This document shows, in pieces, positions 1-8,023 of a DNA stretch of 64,000 nt. Location of the stretch: assembly GCF_024396695.1 (NCBI RefSeq), contig NZ_CP094359.1, positions 1,798,001-1,862,000 on the forward strand, written 5' to 3'. Positions within the stretch are counted from its first letter, which is position 1, and every line of letters begins with the position of its first letter. The stretch comes from Acidithiobacillus sp. YTS05 (GTDB taxonomy: Bacteria; Pseudomonadota; Gammaproteobacteria; Acidithiobacillales; Acidithiobacillaceae). The position numbers and the translations under genes were made by a program. The notes below the pieces were generated by a model. It searched no databases. It was not told the DNA's origin and was given only the letters and a program-made list of their open reading frames with translations.

Positions 1-369
1 CTTGACGCGGGTTTCTGCGTAGAGGCCCTGAAAGAGGCCATACGCCGCTATGGCACCCCCGAGATCTTCAACACGGATCAGGGCGCTCAGTTCACCGCGG
101 AGTCCTTCCTCTCTGTACTCCGCCAGCACGGCATTCGAATCAGTATGGACGGCAAAGGCCGGGCCCTGGATAACGTCTTTGTCGAACGGCTTTGGCGCAC
201 CGTCAAATACGAGCACGTCTACCTACGGCCAGCAGAAACTGGAACCGAGCTGAAAGCTGGCCTCAGGACCTACTTCGACTGGTATAATGCCGAAAGACCG
301 CACTCCTCTCTGGGAGACAGAACACCCGATGTGGTCTATGCAGAAGGTTTACAAAGGCTGGTGGCCTGA
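1..369 (+). CDS. IS3-family transposase OrfB, C-terminal part (5' end outside window)
   Basis: This is the C-terminal 122 residues of an rve-type (DDE) integrase catalytic domain, identical to residues of the complete orfB at 19388-20212. Visible landmarks are FNTDQGAQFT, which carries the second catalytic Asp, and the final part with FVERLWRTVKYE, which carries the catalytic Glu, followed by the YNAERPHSSLG signature of IS3 transposases. The start is cut off by the window, so whether this copy is intact cannot be judged. Confidence 0.93.
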   Translation, partial: LDAGFCVEALKEAIRRYGTPEIFNTDQGAQFTAESFLSVLRQHGIRISMDGKGRALDNVFVERLWRTVKYEHVYLRPAETGTELKAGLRTYFDWYNAERPHSSLGDRTPDVVYAEGLQRLVA

Positions 370-438
370 CCCGCCATGGAAACAGGTTCAGAGCTTAATC
401 ACTCCAGCAGGCTGTCCAATCCAGGGGGGGCCACCTCA
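1..438 (+). mobile_element. 3' remnant of an IS3-family element (copy 1)
   Basis: These bases match the right end of the complete element at 19023-20281, from mid-orfB to the terminal inverted repeat. Identity stops exactly after the CCACCTCA shared by both copies; beyond that the flanks differ (ATGGTGG here, GGTTTCT there). The left part lies outside the window. Both copies have the same orientation, so they can recombine homologously and delete or excise everything between. Confidence 0.92.
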
Positions 439-530
439 ATGGTGGCCGGGAAGTGATGCTCACGCGCGAGTAAAATGTCTTCCGCGCAGAGCCATCCGAT
501 CCCAACGCTGCTTATCTTGGTATATCCTGA

Positions 531-1901
531 TCAACCTTCGCCAGAACCATCCGACAGTGCCGCAAACTTCGCCTTCATGGTGGGGTTCCCCCGAGTCAGC
601 TTCTTGACCGTCACGTCCTGGGCCTTGTCGTTTGCGAGACGCAGGTTTCGCTCCGAACCTAGCAGGGCTTCCTTGGTTTTTTGCAGATGGTCAATCGATT
701 TGTCGATTTCGTCGATGGCAGTCTGGAAGCGACGAGAAGCCAGCTCGTAGTTCTTGGAGAATCCGTCCTTGAACTGCTCCAGCTTTTCTTCGAAATGCGT
801 GACGTCGATATCCTGGGCCCTGACCAGCGCCAGCTCGGTTTTGTACTGAACAGCATTCTGCGCGGCATTGCGCAGCAGGGTAATCATGGGAATGAAGAAC
901 TGTGGGCGAATGACGTACATCTTGGGATAGCGATGGCTGACGTCAACGATGCCGCCGTTATAGAGCTCGCTATCAGCTTCCAGCAAGGAGACCAGCACGG
1001 CATATTCGCAGCCTTTCTCCCGCCGGTCCTTGTCCAGCTCTTTGAAGAAGTCCTCATTGCGCTTCTTGCTGGCCGTCTCGTCGCCCTCGTTCTTCATCTC
1101 AAACATGATGGAGAGGATTTCTATCCCGTCTGGGGTGTTCTCCCGAAAGATATAATCCCCCTTGCTGCCAGTACGGATATCGTTGTCCTTCTCGAAATAG
1201 GCGTTGGGGAATGCAGCAGGACGAAGCCGATTGAATTCGATCTCGCAATGCTGTTCCAGGGTCTCGCCAAGCATCTTGGTGGAGAGCTTGGCCTTCATGT
1301 CCCGCAGTTGCAGGATGGTCGCATCCCGTTCTTGCAGTTGCAGGCGGTATTGCTCCGCCAGACTCTTTTCCGAAAGGCTCTTTTCTACCTCGATGCGTTG
1401 CAGATCCGCACGCAGGGCGTCCCGTTCCTTCTCCACCTTGGTCACGGCCTCCAGCACCGCCTGTCGACGCAGCAATTCCTGCTGTTCCAGTTGTAATTGC
1501 AGACGCTGCTTTTCTGCCAGCGCCTCCTGCACTGCCTTGGCCAACTCGCTCTGGCGGATTGCCTCCTGCTGCTCCAGTTTCGACTGCAACTGACGCACCT
1601 CTTCCTTGGCAGATTCCACTGCCTGGGAAATTGCCAGCCGTTGTTCGGCCACGCTGGCCTCCAGTTGCGCTCGCAATTGCTGCACTTGCAGCTCTTTCCC
1701 GGCAAGCAATTGTTGTTTGGCTGCTTCGGCCTCCTGCTTTGCCAGGGACAAGGCGATCCGGCTCTCGCGCTGGGCCGCTTCCAGACGATCGTGTATCTGC
1801 CGCTCAAAGTCCTTGTCACGAACCTGCCGCAGAATCTCGGCATAGCCGGCACCATCAACGGTAAATGCCTTGTGGCAGTGAGGACAGATGATTTCTTCCA
1901 T
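531..1901 (-). CDS. DUF2130 domain protein
   Basis: A cytoplasmic protein of 456 residues in the DUF2130 family, whose function is unknown. It begins with a short CPHC knuckle (Cys6 and Cys9), continues as a very long Gln/Glu/Ala-rich coiled coil (about residues 30-225), and ends in the conserved globular DUF2130 domain containing [10 protein letters not shown] and [11 protein letters not shown]. The start is set at ATG 1901, because a GGAGG lies just upstream and the longer TTG-initiated frame would swallow that ribosome site. Family members often sit in mobile or defence regions, and here it is the first gene inside the IS-bounded segment. There is no partner in a clear operon. The globular part resembles restriction-endonuclease folds in acidic/Lys pattern (MFEMKN), but catalytic activity is not demonstrated. 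Confidence 0.85.
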   Translation of the reverse strand: MEEIICPHCHKAFTVDGAGYAEILRQVRDKDFERQIHDRLEAAQRESRIALSLAKQEAEAAKQQLLAGKELQVQQLRAQLEASVAEQRLAISQAVESAKEEVRQLQSKLEQQEAIRQSELAKAVQEALAEKQRLQLQLEQQELLRRQAVLEAVTKVEKERDALRADLQRIEVEKSLSEKSLAEQYRLQLQERDATILQLRDMKAKLSTKMLGETLEQHCEIEFNRLRPAAFPNAYFEKDNDIRTGSKGDYIFRENTPDGIEILSIMFEMKNEGDETASKKRNEDFFKELDKDRREKGCEYAVLVSLLEADSELYNGGIVDVSHRYPKMYVIRPQFFIPMITLLRNAAQNAVQYKTELALVRAQDIDVTHFEEKLEQFKDGFSKNYELASRRFQTAIDEIDKSIDHLQKTKEALLGSERNLRLANDKAQDVTVKKLTRGNPTMKAKFAALSDGSGEG

Positions 1902-2118
1902 GCGTACAGACCTCCGCAATCTTTCCAGGGCATTCTACCGGTTTTACCCTGCGCTGGCAGGGCAGATCTCTCCCAAGGATGCCTCTTGGCCATTCCACCG
2001 ACAAAGCACCCTAAAGAGTTAGCCAATTTGGCTCGGATTGTCATGGATGCTGGGCGAGGAGGACGGCTCCAAGCTCTCAGTCTACACCATCGCGATTTTA
2101 TCCGATCCTGCTGAGCGG

Positions 2119-2131
2119 TATACTTGGTATA
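2119..2131. promoter_or_regulatory. Short dyad TATAC-TTG-GTATA
   Basis: A perfect 5-3-5 inverted repeat sits in the otherwise non-coding 1902-2330 stretch, upstream of the small genes beginning at 2188/2331 and opposite the start of the DUF2130 gene. Its form suits a small operator. The protein that might bind it is unknown. Confidence 0.3.
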
Positions 2132-2187
2132 AGCAAGACTTTTGGTAGATATAAAGCCATATGTAGAGTACTGAATAGGAGTTACGC

Positions 2188-2289
2188 ATGGCAGCGTATG
2201 GAATGGCAGCATCGCGAGCGCCTAAACCAGAGCGCAAATGGTCAAAATGCATTTTGGTAAACTTGCATATCAAGCTGTATTTTCAATGA
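2188..2289 (+). CDS. Possible 33-residue peptide
   Basis: A short frame opens with ATG eight bases after a good TAGGAG ribosome site and ends in TGA. The product is basic with a hydrophobic tail (CILVNLHIKLYF). No family is recognised and there is no second line of evidence. It lies between the DUF2130 gene and the hypothetical gene at 2331, and may simply be chance. Confidence 0.25.
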   Translation: MAAYGMAASRAPKPERKWSKCILVNLHIKLYFQ

Positions 2290-2330
2290 GATTTTCTGCA
2301 CCTAACAATAGCACAACTAGGGAGACGACC

Positions 2331-2651
2331 ATGCTTCCACGCCCCAGGATACATCTTCTCGATAAAATCGGGCATGTCTGGCCTGTAGCGAACACAGATG
2401 ATTTTGAGAGTGGATACTGGTGGCGCATTGGTCAGAAGAATGCGGATGCCTTGGTGGGTGGCCATCTCTACCTGCATATGGCGCAATCGGAAACGTCCCA
2501 CCATGGTGGCGTCATCGTTGGCTATCGTATTCAGGCTGATGGGAAGTACGCAGGACGCTACATCTTTCGATTCCATCCGACACCAGAGCATATAGGAATT
2601 TTTGCAATGCCCGGAAGGTGGCTTTTCCGCTATAAACAGTTGGTATTGTAA
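2331..2651 (+). CDS. Hypothetical protein
   Basis: A 106-residue soluble protein of unrecognised family, rich in aromatic residues (GYWWRIGQ, GRYIFRFHP). The ATG at 2331 is preferred over the longer frame because GGAGACGACC directly precedes it. There is no signal peptide or membrane segment. It lies between the DUF2130 gene and the PD-(D/E)XK-like gene, in the same direction as the latter with a 233-base gap, so co-transcription is possible but unproven. Confidence 0.55.
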   Translation: MLPRPRIHLLDKIGHVWPVANTDDFESGYWWRIGQKNADALVGGHLYLHMAQSETSHHGGVIVGYRIQADGKYAGRYIFRFHPTPEHIGIFAMPGRWLFRYKQLVL

Positions 2652-2884
2652 GGAGACTTTGACTGATGCTCGTGCTCGTCAACTCCCACAATCTACCAAT
2701 TTTCCTGAACAGCCCGAGCAGTACAGGCAAAAAATGACATTTCCGCATCAGTGGCCTGAGGCAATCTGGCAAGATTTTTCAGTTCCATATGACCAGATAT
2801 ACATTGGTCATTGTCCCCTGCCGTCAAAAAGTCCAATGACACGCTCATTATTTTTCTCCCAAATTGATCAAGGAGTTTAGAAAT

Positions 2885-3703
2885 ATGTCAGCAACGGAAT
2901 TAGCCAGAATCGTCGTATCAGCTATTGAAAACGCTCATCAAGAATATCTCGAAATGAGTGGAGGTAGCTGGTTGTGGGAGGCACCCGAATATTTTACCAC
3001 TACAGCCATTGCGCACGCATTATTTAAGCATGAAAAAGTTAGTTACATCGAACTGGAATGCAATGTCAGAGATACATTAAGGGATGCGGGCGCTACACAA
3101 CGCGGCCGTATCCCAAACAGGCTGCGGCCAGCAGGGAAGTTCGACATACTTCTTTGGGGCAACCAAACGAACGACAAGGATGAACTCTTACCAGTGGCGC
3201 CCATTGAAGTAAAGGTTAGGCCATGGCAAGTAAGAGTTGTTAAACAGGACTTGGAAAGACTGGCATATTCTCTTGGAGGAAATCCTAATAACTCAATGCA
3301 ATTTTCAATGTTTTCATTTTATACTTCTTTCGAAGACAGAACAACTTTGAACGCAAAGAAAAGCCTAGAAAAATTTGGCGAGGATCTTGAGGATTGCGCA
3401 TCCACTATCGCTGGACAAGCTCAGTGCTCTGAGACCTTCTTGAATGGTGACATCAGTGTCATCGATGACAGCGCCTGGGCCGCTGGCGTTGTCATTTTCC
3501 AGCGAAAGAGTAGATTAAAGAATACTGTAAGCACAATGAAGAGCGCCAGTAGTGACGCTCTCAGGGCTTATTGCAACTCAATTTATTCTTTTATCTTGAC
3601 CAACGATGGTAGCGCAATCATTTTTATTACAGATCAAAATGATTCTATTTTCTTCATCGCTCATCCATTCAGAAACTTTATCAAAACAGATGAAAGTATA
3701 TGA
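2885..3703 (+). CDS. PD-(D/E)XK-nuclease-like hypothetical protein
   Basis: A cytoplasmic protein of 272 residues. The centre carries KFDILLWG followed about 17 residues later by PIEVKVRPW, that is D...ExK in beta-strand context. This is the signature of PD-(D/E)XK nucleases, and the following DLERLAYSL suits the helix that packs on that core. The N-terminal third is helical and Trp-rich. ATG 2885 is chosen because AAGGAG precedes it. The base composition is more AT-rich than the neighbours. The last 23 bases overlap the end of the convergent gene at 3681-4013. A role as a DNA-cleaving effector is inference; it could instead be a catalytically dead relative. Confidence 0.6.
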   Translation: MSATELARIVVSAIENAHQEYLEMSGGSWLWEAPEYFTTTAIAHALFKHEKVSYIELECNVRDTLRDAGATQRGRIPNRLRPAGKFDILLWGNQTNDKDELLPVAPIEVKVRPWQVRVVKQDLERLAYSLGGNPNNSMQFSMFSFYTSFEDRTTLNAKKSLEKFGEDLEDCASTIAGQAQCSETFLNGDISVIDDSAWAAGVVIFQRKSRLKNTVSTMKSASSDALRAYCNSIYSFILTNDGSAIIFITDQNDSIFFIAHPFRNFIKTDESI

Positions 3704-4013
3704 TCTCCGATTTATCCTGGCTAACCAGAATTATTTCATTACCATCCTTTGAATCAAATCTATTCAAAGGATATTCTTTATTCTCTTCATAGCAGTCCGC
3801 CCTAAATGTTACTCTTTCTTTTTTATCCAAGATAACAATATCAAAGTTGTCGTCATGGTCGTGAACATTTACCAGGTGAAACCGGCAAGTCTCATTTTCT
3901 TCCTTATCCTTATTAACGACAGGGTTGCCCACAGAATGATAAAAACCTTCCAATTCCATTTCGCCATCTTTACTGATCCAAGTGGCAGTAATATTTGTCT
4001 TCCCTTTAAACAT
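3681..4013 (-). CDS. Small acidic protein, third gene of the AAA+/protease operon
   Basis: A 110-residue soluble protein without a recognised domain, beta-rich and strongly charged (FYHSVGNPVV, HLVNVHDHDDNFDIV). ATG 4013 follows AAGGAG, and the longer frame in the same phase has no ribosome site. It begins 38 bases after the trypsin-like protease gene and points the same way, so it probably shares its transcript. Candidate roles are a regulator, substrate or inhibitor of that protease; none is shown by sequence. It is AT-rich relative to the two genes upstream. Confidence 0.55.
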   Translation of the reverse strand: MFKGKTNITATWISKDGEMELEGFYHSVGNPVVNKDKEENETCRFHLVNVHDHDDNFDIVILDKKERVTFRADCYEENKEYPLNRFDSKDGNEIILVSQDKSEIIYFHLF

Positions 4014-4051
4014 AACCGTTTCTCCTTGTATGCGTGAAAAAACCAATTTGA

Positions 4052-4693
4052 CTACGCACCGCGCAAAAACTCGCCAATCTTGGTTGCAAAGGCGTGCTTC
4101 TCGATGTTCGCCCGGGTGAGCGGCGTGGTTCGCGGTGTCCCTGTGTAGATACCGAGGAGACGATAATCCCCGCTATCTCTGTCGCGCACAAAGACTGGAG
4201 CTCCTGACATACCCTCTCGTCCCTCGCAAGAGAGGCGATATCCTCTGCTGTCTTCCTGCTCTATTAACCCTGCCATGGCATCCAACCGTTTGACCAAGTA
4301 GTCGTCTTTCGGTACGTAGGCAATACAGGCAATGAATGCGGGTGTCAACAGGTCGGCGATCGTGACTACGTCGATCGCAATTCCGGCGCTTTCTGCAAGG
4401 GGCATGAGGACCAAGTCATTCTCCTCTGATCGGCGCAGCCCGCGTCCGCCACCTTTCCAGAGCATGCGCGCAGCGCTATGAAAGCCAAAGTCTTGGGCAA
4501 CCTCTGGATGAACCGCATCCCAAACCTCGCCCTCCTCGTCTTCCTCAAGCACATGACTGGCAGTGAGGACATGGGGCTTGTCTCCGGTCCTGATGATTAC
4601 TCCATAGCCAGTGCGATGGGTCACTTCATCTTTTCGGCAATAAATCTCAACGATGCTGTCCACTAATTCCGAATGACTGCTTTTCCTTTCCAT
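4052..4693 (-). CDS. Cytoplasmic trypsin-like serine protease
   Basis: A 213-residue chymotrypsin-fold peptidase with all three catalytic residues in place: His47 in VLTASHVL, Asp93 in ENDLVLMPL and Ser163 in GMSGAPVF. No signal peptide or PDZ domain is present, unlike HtrA/Deg proteases, so it should act in the cytoplasm. The ATG at 4693 lies 12 bases after the stop of the double-AAA+ ATPase gene, giving a tight operon. Trypsin-like peptidases joined to AAA+ ATPases are known from proposed bacterial conflict systems, where the ATPase senses an invader and the protease executes. Application to this locus is inference from the arrangement. Confidence 0.85.
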   Translation of the reverse strand: MERKSSHSELVDSIVEIYCRKDEVTHRTGYGVIIRTGDKPHVLTASHVLEEDEEGEVWDAVHPEVAQDFGFHSAARMLWKGGGRGLRRSEENDLVLMPLAESAGIAIDVVTIADLLTPAFIACIAYVPKDDYLVKRLDAMAGLIEQEDSRGYRLSCEGREGMSGAPVFVRDRDSGDYRLLGIYTGTPRTTPLTRANIEKHAFATKIGEFLRGA

Positions 4694-4705
4694 GGGTCTT
4701 TCTCC

Positions 4706-6781
4706 TCAATGACAAATAGTCGTGGCCTTTGCGGTAAATCCAACGGGGCGCTGGGTACTGCTGTGGCGCTGTGCGATCAGCACTTTCAGTTCTTGCAGCA
4801 GTTCCTGCACGGTATCGATACCGCGCTGTCGGTGGCGACGCTGGAAGACCGCCAGATCCGCGGGTACCAATCCCTCCAATTCCTCTGCTGCGCGTTGTGC
4901 ATCGCGCTCTTCCAACACTACTTCGTATGCTTTCGCGAGTCTGCGCAGGAGTGCGGCTCGTTTCTCTAGCCGCAGTGATGCGAAATGCAGCTCCCAATCA
5001 AATCGCCGAAACACTGCGGGATCCAGGCGATCGCGCAGGTTGGTAGCCATGATCAGGATACCGGTGAAGCGCTCCATCTGCTGGAGTAGCTCGTTGACCA
5101 TGCTCACTTCCCAGGAGTGCTGCGCGCTCTCTCGGGGGGAGAGGAAGCTGTCGGCCTCATCGAGAAAGAGGATATTCCCCTCTGCCGTCTGAAAGGCTTC
5201 CGCCAGACGCTGTTCCGTGCCACCGACATATTTGCTCAGGAGATCAGAGGCGGTCTTGTGATGCAGATCGCGATGGAGTCTTTCCGACAAGTGCCGGGCG
5301 AAGGCCGTTTTCCCTGTCCCTGGCGGACCTTGCAGCAGGATGCGGGCATCCTCGGTATCCGAGAGCTCCTGCAAGAGCTTGGGCAGATCCTGCTCGCACT
5401 CGATCAGATGCAGATCGAACGGGATCTTCGAAGGAGTCGGCACCCGGTGGCCCCGTTGTCGGAGCATCTGCGTGATGACCTTTAGCTGCTCTTCCGCCGT
5501 GGGCTGTACGAGCTGTAACGCAGTAGCCAATTGCCGGAGATCCCGGGGTTGCAGATCGGCTTCGAGAACAAATTCCGGCAGGGAATCGGCGGGGAGTGCA
5601 TGGTTTTCCCAGTGGTGCCGGAGGATTTGCCGACGCACCCGTTTGGGAGGCAGGCGAAAGGCAATTTCGTAGATCATGCGCCGCCGATAGGCGGAATCGA
5701 TCTCTTCCGGATTGTTGGAAATCCAGATCGTCGGTACCTGGGCCTCTTCCAGGAGTCGATTGGTCCATCCCTTGTGCCGCCCGATCCGGGGCGCCCACGG
5801 AGCCCAGTCGTAAAAGACATCCTCTACCTCATCGAATAGGATCAGTCCACGAACCTGACGCGCCAGTATCCGCTGGCACAACGCATAGGCGTGAAAGCGA
5901 TCGTCACCCTCGATAGGCTCTTGCTGCATATTTTGGCTACGTACCTCGACCAGACTTGCCTGAAGGGAACTGGCCAGTGCACGGGCATATTCCGTCTTGC
6001 CGGTACCCGGGGCGCCATGAAGATGGATATGGACCCCTGGGTGCTTTCCCCGCCAGGCGCCTTGGATGAGCCGAGTCAGCAAGGCGCTGTGCTGCTCGAG
6101 ATGGGGGAAGGCATCGAGACCCAGTTCCGAAGGAGCAACGGTCTGAAACAGGGGTGCAAACAGATCGCTTTCTTCTTCGTGCTTCTGCAGCAGTTGTGCA
6201 CCGAGTCCCGGCAACAGGGCCAAGCCTTTGCGCTGGACATCCAGCAACAGTCCACTGCCGCGCAGCACGGAATTTGGCAGGAGTGCCCTATGTATCGCCG
6301 CCATGTCGTTGTCCAGCACGCTGGCGAGAAGAGAAGCAAAGCGGTCGAGTCCCCAGTCGATGGTATCTTCCAGTAAGTTATCCAGCAGGGAATAGGTGTC
6401 GCATAGCGCCGCCAACAAGACGATGTCTTGCTCCACCTCGCTCAACCCCAGTCGAGATGCGAGCCGTGAGAGATTTTTGAACAGCGGATGGCGCTTTTTG
6501 GAAGGTCTGCTCCGCTCGGACAGGAGTTGCCTGCCATGGCGCAGTTTGCGTTCATCCGACCAGTTCTCTTGCTTGGGGGTCTCCAACTCCAGAAGCTGAC
6601 GCGCATCTTCTTTTCCAAACGTCCACCAAGTGTATCCGAGATCTCGACCGCGCAGCACAAACAGCTTCAGCCCGAAATACTGGATCCACGGCCATAGCGG
6701 ATCACCTGGATAGACATCGGCGCCGGAATATTCCCGTTCACATAGATCAAAGCCCGTGGCGTTCTCCCGTTCTCTGAGCAA
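4706..6781 (-). CDS. Double AAA+ ATPase
   Basis: A protein of 691 residues. An all-helical N-terminal region (1-240) is followed by two AAA+ modules. Module 1 has Walker A GAPGTGKT (256-263), Walker B LILFDEVED (313-321) and sensor-1 SNNPEE. Module 2 has GPPGTGKT (485-492), ILFLDEAD (537-544), sensor-1 MATN and the arginine-finger-like FRRFD. The second module looks like Vps4/SpoVK-type ATPases. A TAG stop lies five codons upstream in frame, so the TTG at 6781 is the only early start, although its ribosome site is weak. It heads an operon with the trypsin-like protease and a small protein, and diverges from a WYL regulator 75 bases away. The likely role is an ATP-driven sensor or unfoldase feeding the protease (inference). 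Confidence 0.85.
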   Translation of the reverse strand: MLRERENATGFDLCEREYSGADVYPGDPLWPWIQYFGLKLFVLRGRDLGYTWWTFGKEDARQLLELETPKQENWSDERKLRHGRQLLSERSRPSKKRHPLFKNLSRLASRLGLSEVEQDIVLLAALCDTYSLLDNLLEDTIDWGLDRFASLLASVLDNDMAAIHRALLPNSVLRGSGLLLDVQRKGLALLPGLGAQLLQKHEEESDLFAPLFQTVAPSELGLDAFPHLEQHSALLTRLIQGAWRGKHPGVHIHLHGAPGTGKTEYARALASSLQASLVEVRSQNMQQEPIEGDDRFHAYALCQRILARQVRGLILFDEVEDVFYDWAPWAPRIGRHKGWTNRLLEEAQVPTIWISNNPEEIDSAYRRRMIYEIAFRLPPKRVRRQILRHHWENHALPADSLPEFVLEADLQPRDLRQLATALQLVQPTAEEQLKVITQMLRQRGHRVPTPSKIPFDLHLIECEQDLPKLLQELSDTEDARILLQGPPGTGKTAFARHLSERLHRDLHHKTASDLLSKYVGGTEQRLAEAFQTAEGNILFLDEADSFLSPRESAQHSWEVSMVNELLQQMERFTGILIMATNLRDRLDPAVFRRFDWELHFASLRLEKRAALLRRLAKAYEVVLEERDAQRAAEELEGLVPADLAVFQRRHRQRGIDTVQELLQELKVLIAQRHSSTQRPVGFTAKATTICH

Positions 6782-6856
6782 CCCAAGATGGTGCTACGAT
6801 ACCACCCTACTGCGACCAAACCTGTCGCGATCAGTACACCGTGATAAGGAGAGGAT

Positions 6857-7840
6857 ATGAGCGAAAAAGGCCAGTTTTTTCGCAGGATTAGCATCCTGGA
6901 ACGGCTTCCGCTGCAGGGACGCGGAAAAGTAACTGTGCAGGAATTACGCGATCATCTCCGATCGATGGGGGAAGAGACCACTGTGCGCACTGTTCAGCGG
7001 GATCTGGTCTGGCTAGCGAGTGCCTTCCCTATCACTTGTGACGAAGGGCATCCTCCCGGCTGGTACTGGCACCGGGATACTGCGGGCCTGCAAGCACCGC
7101 GGGTCGACAGCCTGATGGCCATGACGCTGTTGCTCAGCCACGAGGTCCTTCGCCCCCTCCTTCCTTCTGGTCTGTTGCGCAATTGGGAGCACTACCGGGA
7201 GGCGGCAGAACGCTCTCTGGCCCATTCGCCGCTGGCAGACTGGCCACGGCGGGTCGTCGTGGTGCCGAGCGGGATACAGGCTGCTTCAACATTGCCCGAG
7301 CCTCAGCTCCTGCAACTGTTGGAAGCCATCGAACAGAACCATCGGGTATGGCTTCGCTACCAGGCGCCCGGGCAGAAAGCCAAGGAACATACCCTGAGTG
7401 TCTGGGGACTGGTCTTGCAGGACGGTATTCTCTACTGTGTCTGCGCGACCTCGGAGGGCAATCCATTACTGTTTGCTGGTCAGAGAATTCAATCCTTGCG
7501 CTTGCTGGACGAGCCAGCCTTGCCAATGCCGGCCATCTTCTGTCTGAAGGATTTTGCCCGCGCCGCACTGCGCTTTTCCCAACCTGGGCAGGCTATCCTG
7601 CTGCGGCTACAAGTGCATTGCGGCCTGATCCATTTGTTCGAAGAAAGGCCCATCGGGACAAAGCAACAGATCCTCAAGCGGGGACGGATCTGGTGTACCC
7701 TGGAAGCCGAGGTGGAGGCATCCCCTGCGCTGGAATGGTGGATATTGAGTTTTGGCGACAAGATGAAAGTGCTGGAACCTCGCTCGTTACGGCTGCGCCT
7801 CAAAGAAACTACGGCGTCGATGGCGAGGCTATATGGGTAG
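6857..7840 (+). CDS. WYL-domain transcriptional regulator
   Basis: A 327-residue regulator with an N-terminal winged helix (about 1-65, with TVRTVQRDLVWL as the recognition region) and a WYL ligand-binding domain. The WYL core is visible at WLRYQAP and WGLVLQDGILYCVCA, and a C-terminal WCX extension follows. AAGGAGAGG precedes the ATG. WYL proteins usually sense nucleic-acid ligands and repress phage-defence operons. This one is transcribed away from the AAA+/protease operon across a 75-base gap, the usual position of a controller. Autoregulation and repression of the divergent operon are inferred from position. Confidence 0.88.
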   Translation: MSEKGQFFRRISILERLPLQGRGKVTVQELRDHLRSMGEETTVRTVQRDLVWLASAFPITCDEGHPPGWYWHRDTAGLQAPRVDSLMAMTLLLSHEVLRPLLPSGLLRNWEHYREAAERSLAHSPLADWPRRVVVVPSGIQAASTLPEPQLLQLLEAIEQNHRVWLRYQAPGQKAKEHTLSVWGLVLQDGILYCVCATSEGNPLLFAGQRIQSLRLLDEPALPMPAIFCLKDFARAALRFSQPGQAILLRLQVHCGLIHLFEERPIGTKQQILKRGRIWCTLEAEVEASPALEWWILSFGDKMKVLEPRSLRLRLKETTASMARLYG

Positions 7841-8023
7841 CGCTAAACTGGGTAGCTCGCTGAGACCCGCAAAGGAACAGGCTACGTGGTTGTGACTGGA
7901 TTGTTTCCCATCTTCCACTATTTGCCGAAGACCCAAAACGTTACTGCCCGTTGGCAACTCGAGCGTTGATAAATACAGCAGCGCCGCACGCGCCTGGCAA
8001 GATCCATTGGGAGGATAGTTAAT

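Noticed and set aside
681..2114. Long plus-strand frames opposite the DUF2130 gene
   Set aside because: They are antisense shadows of the Gln/Leu-rich coiled-coil region, whose repetitive codons leave other frames open.
2734..2880. Small frame just before the PD-(D/E)XK-like gene
   Set aside because: In frame with a longer open stretch but without a ribosome site or recognisable composition.
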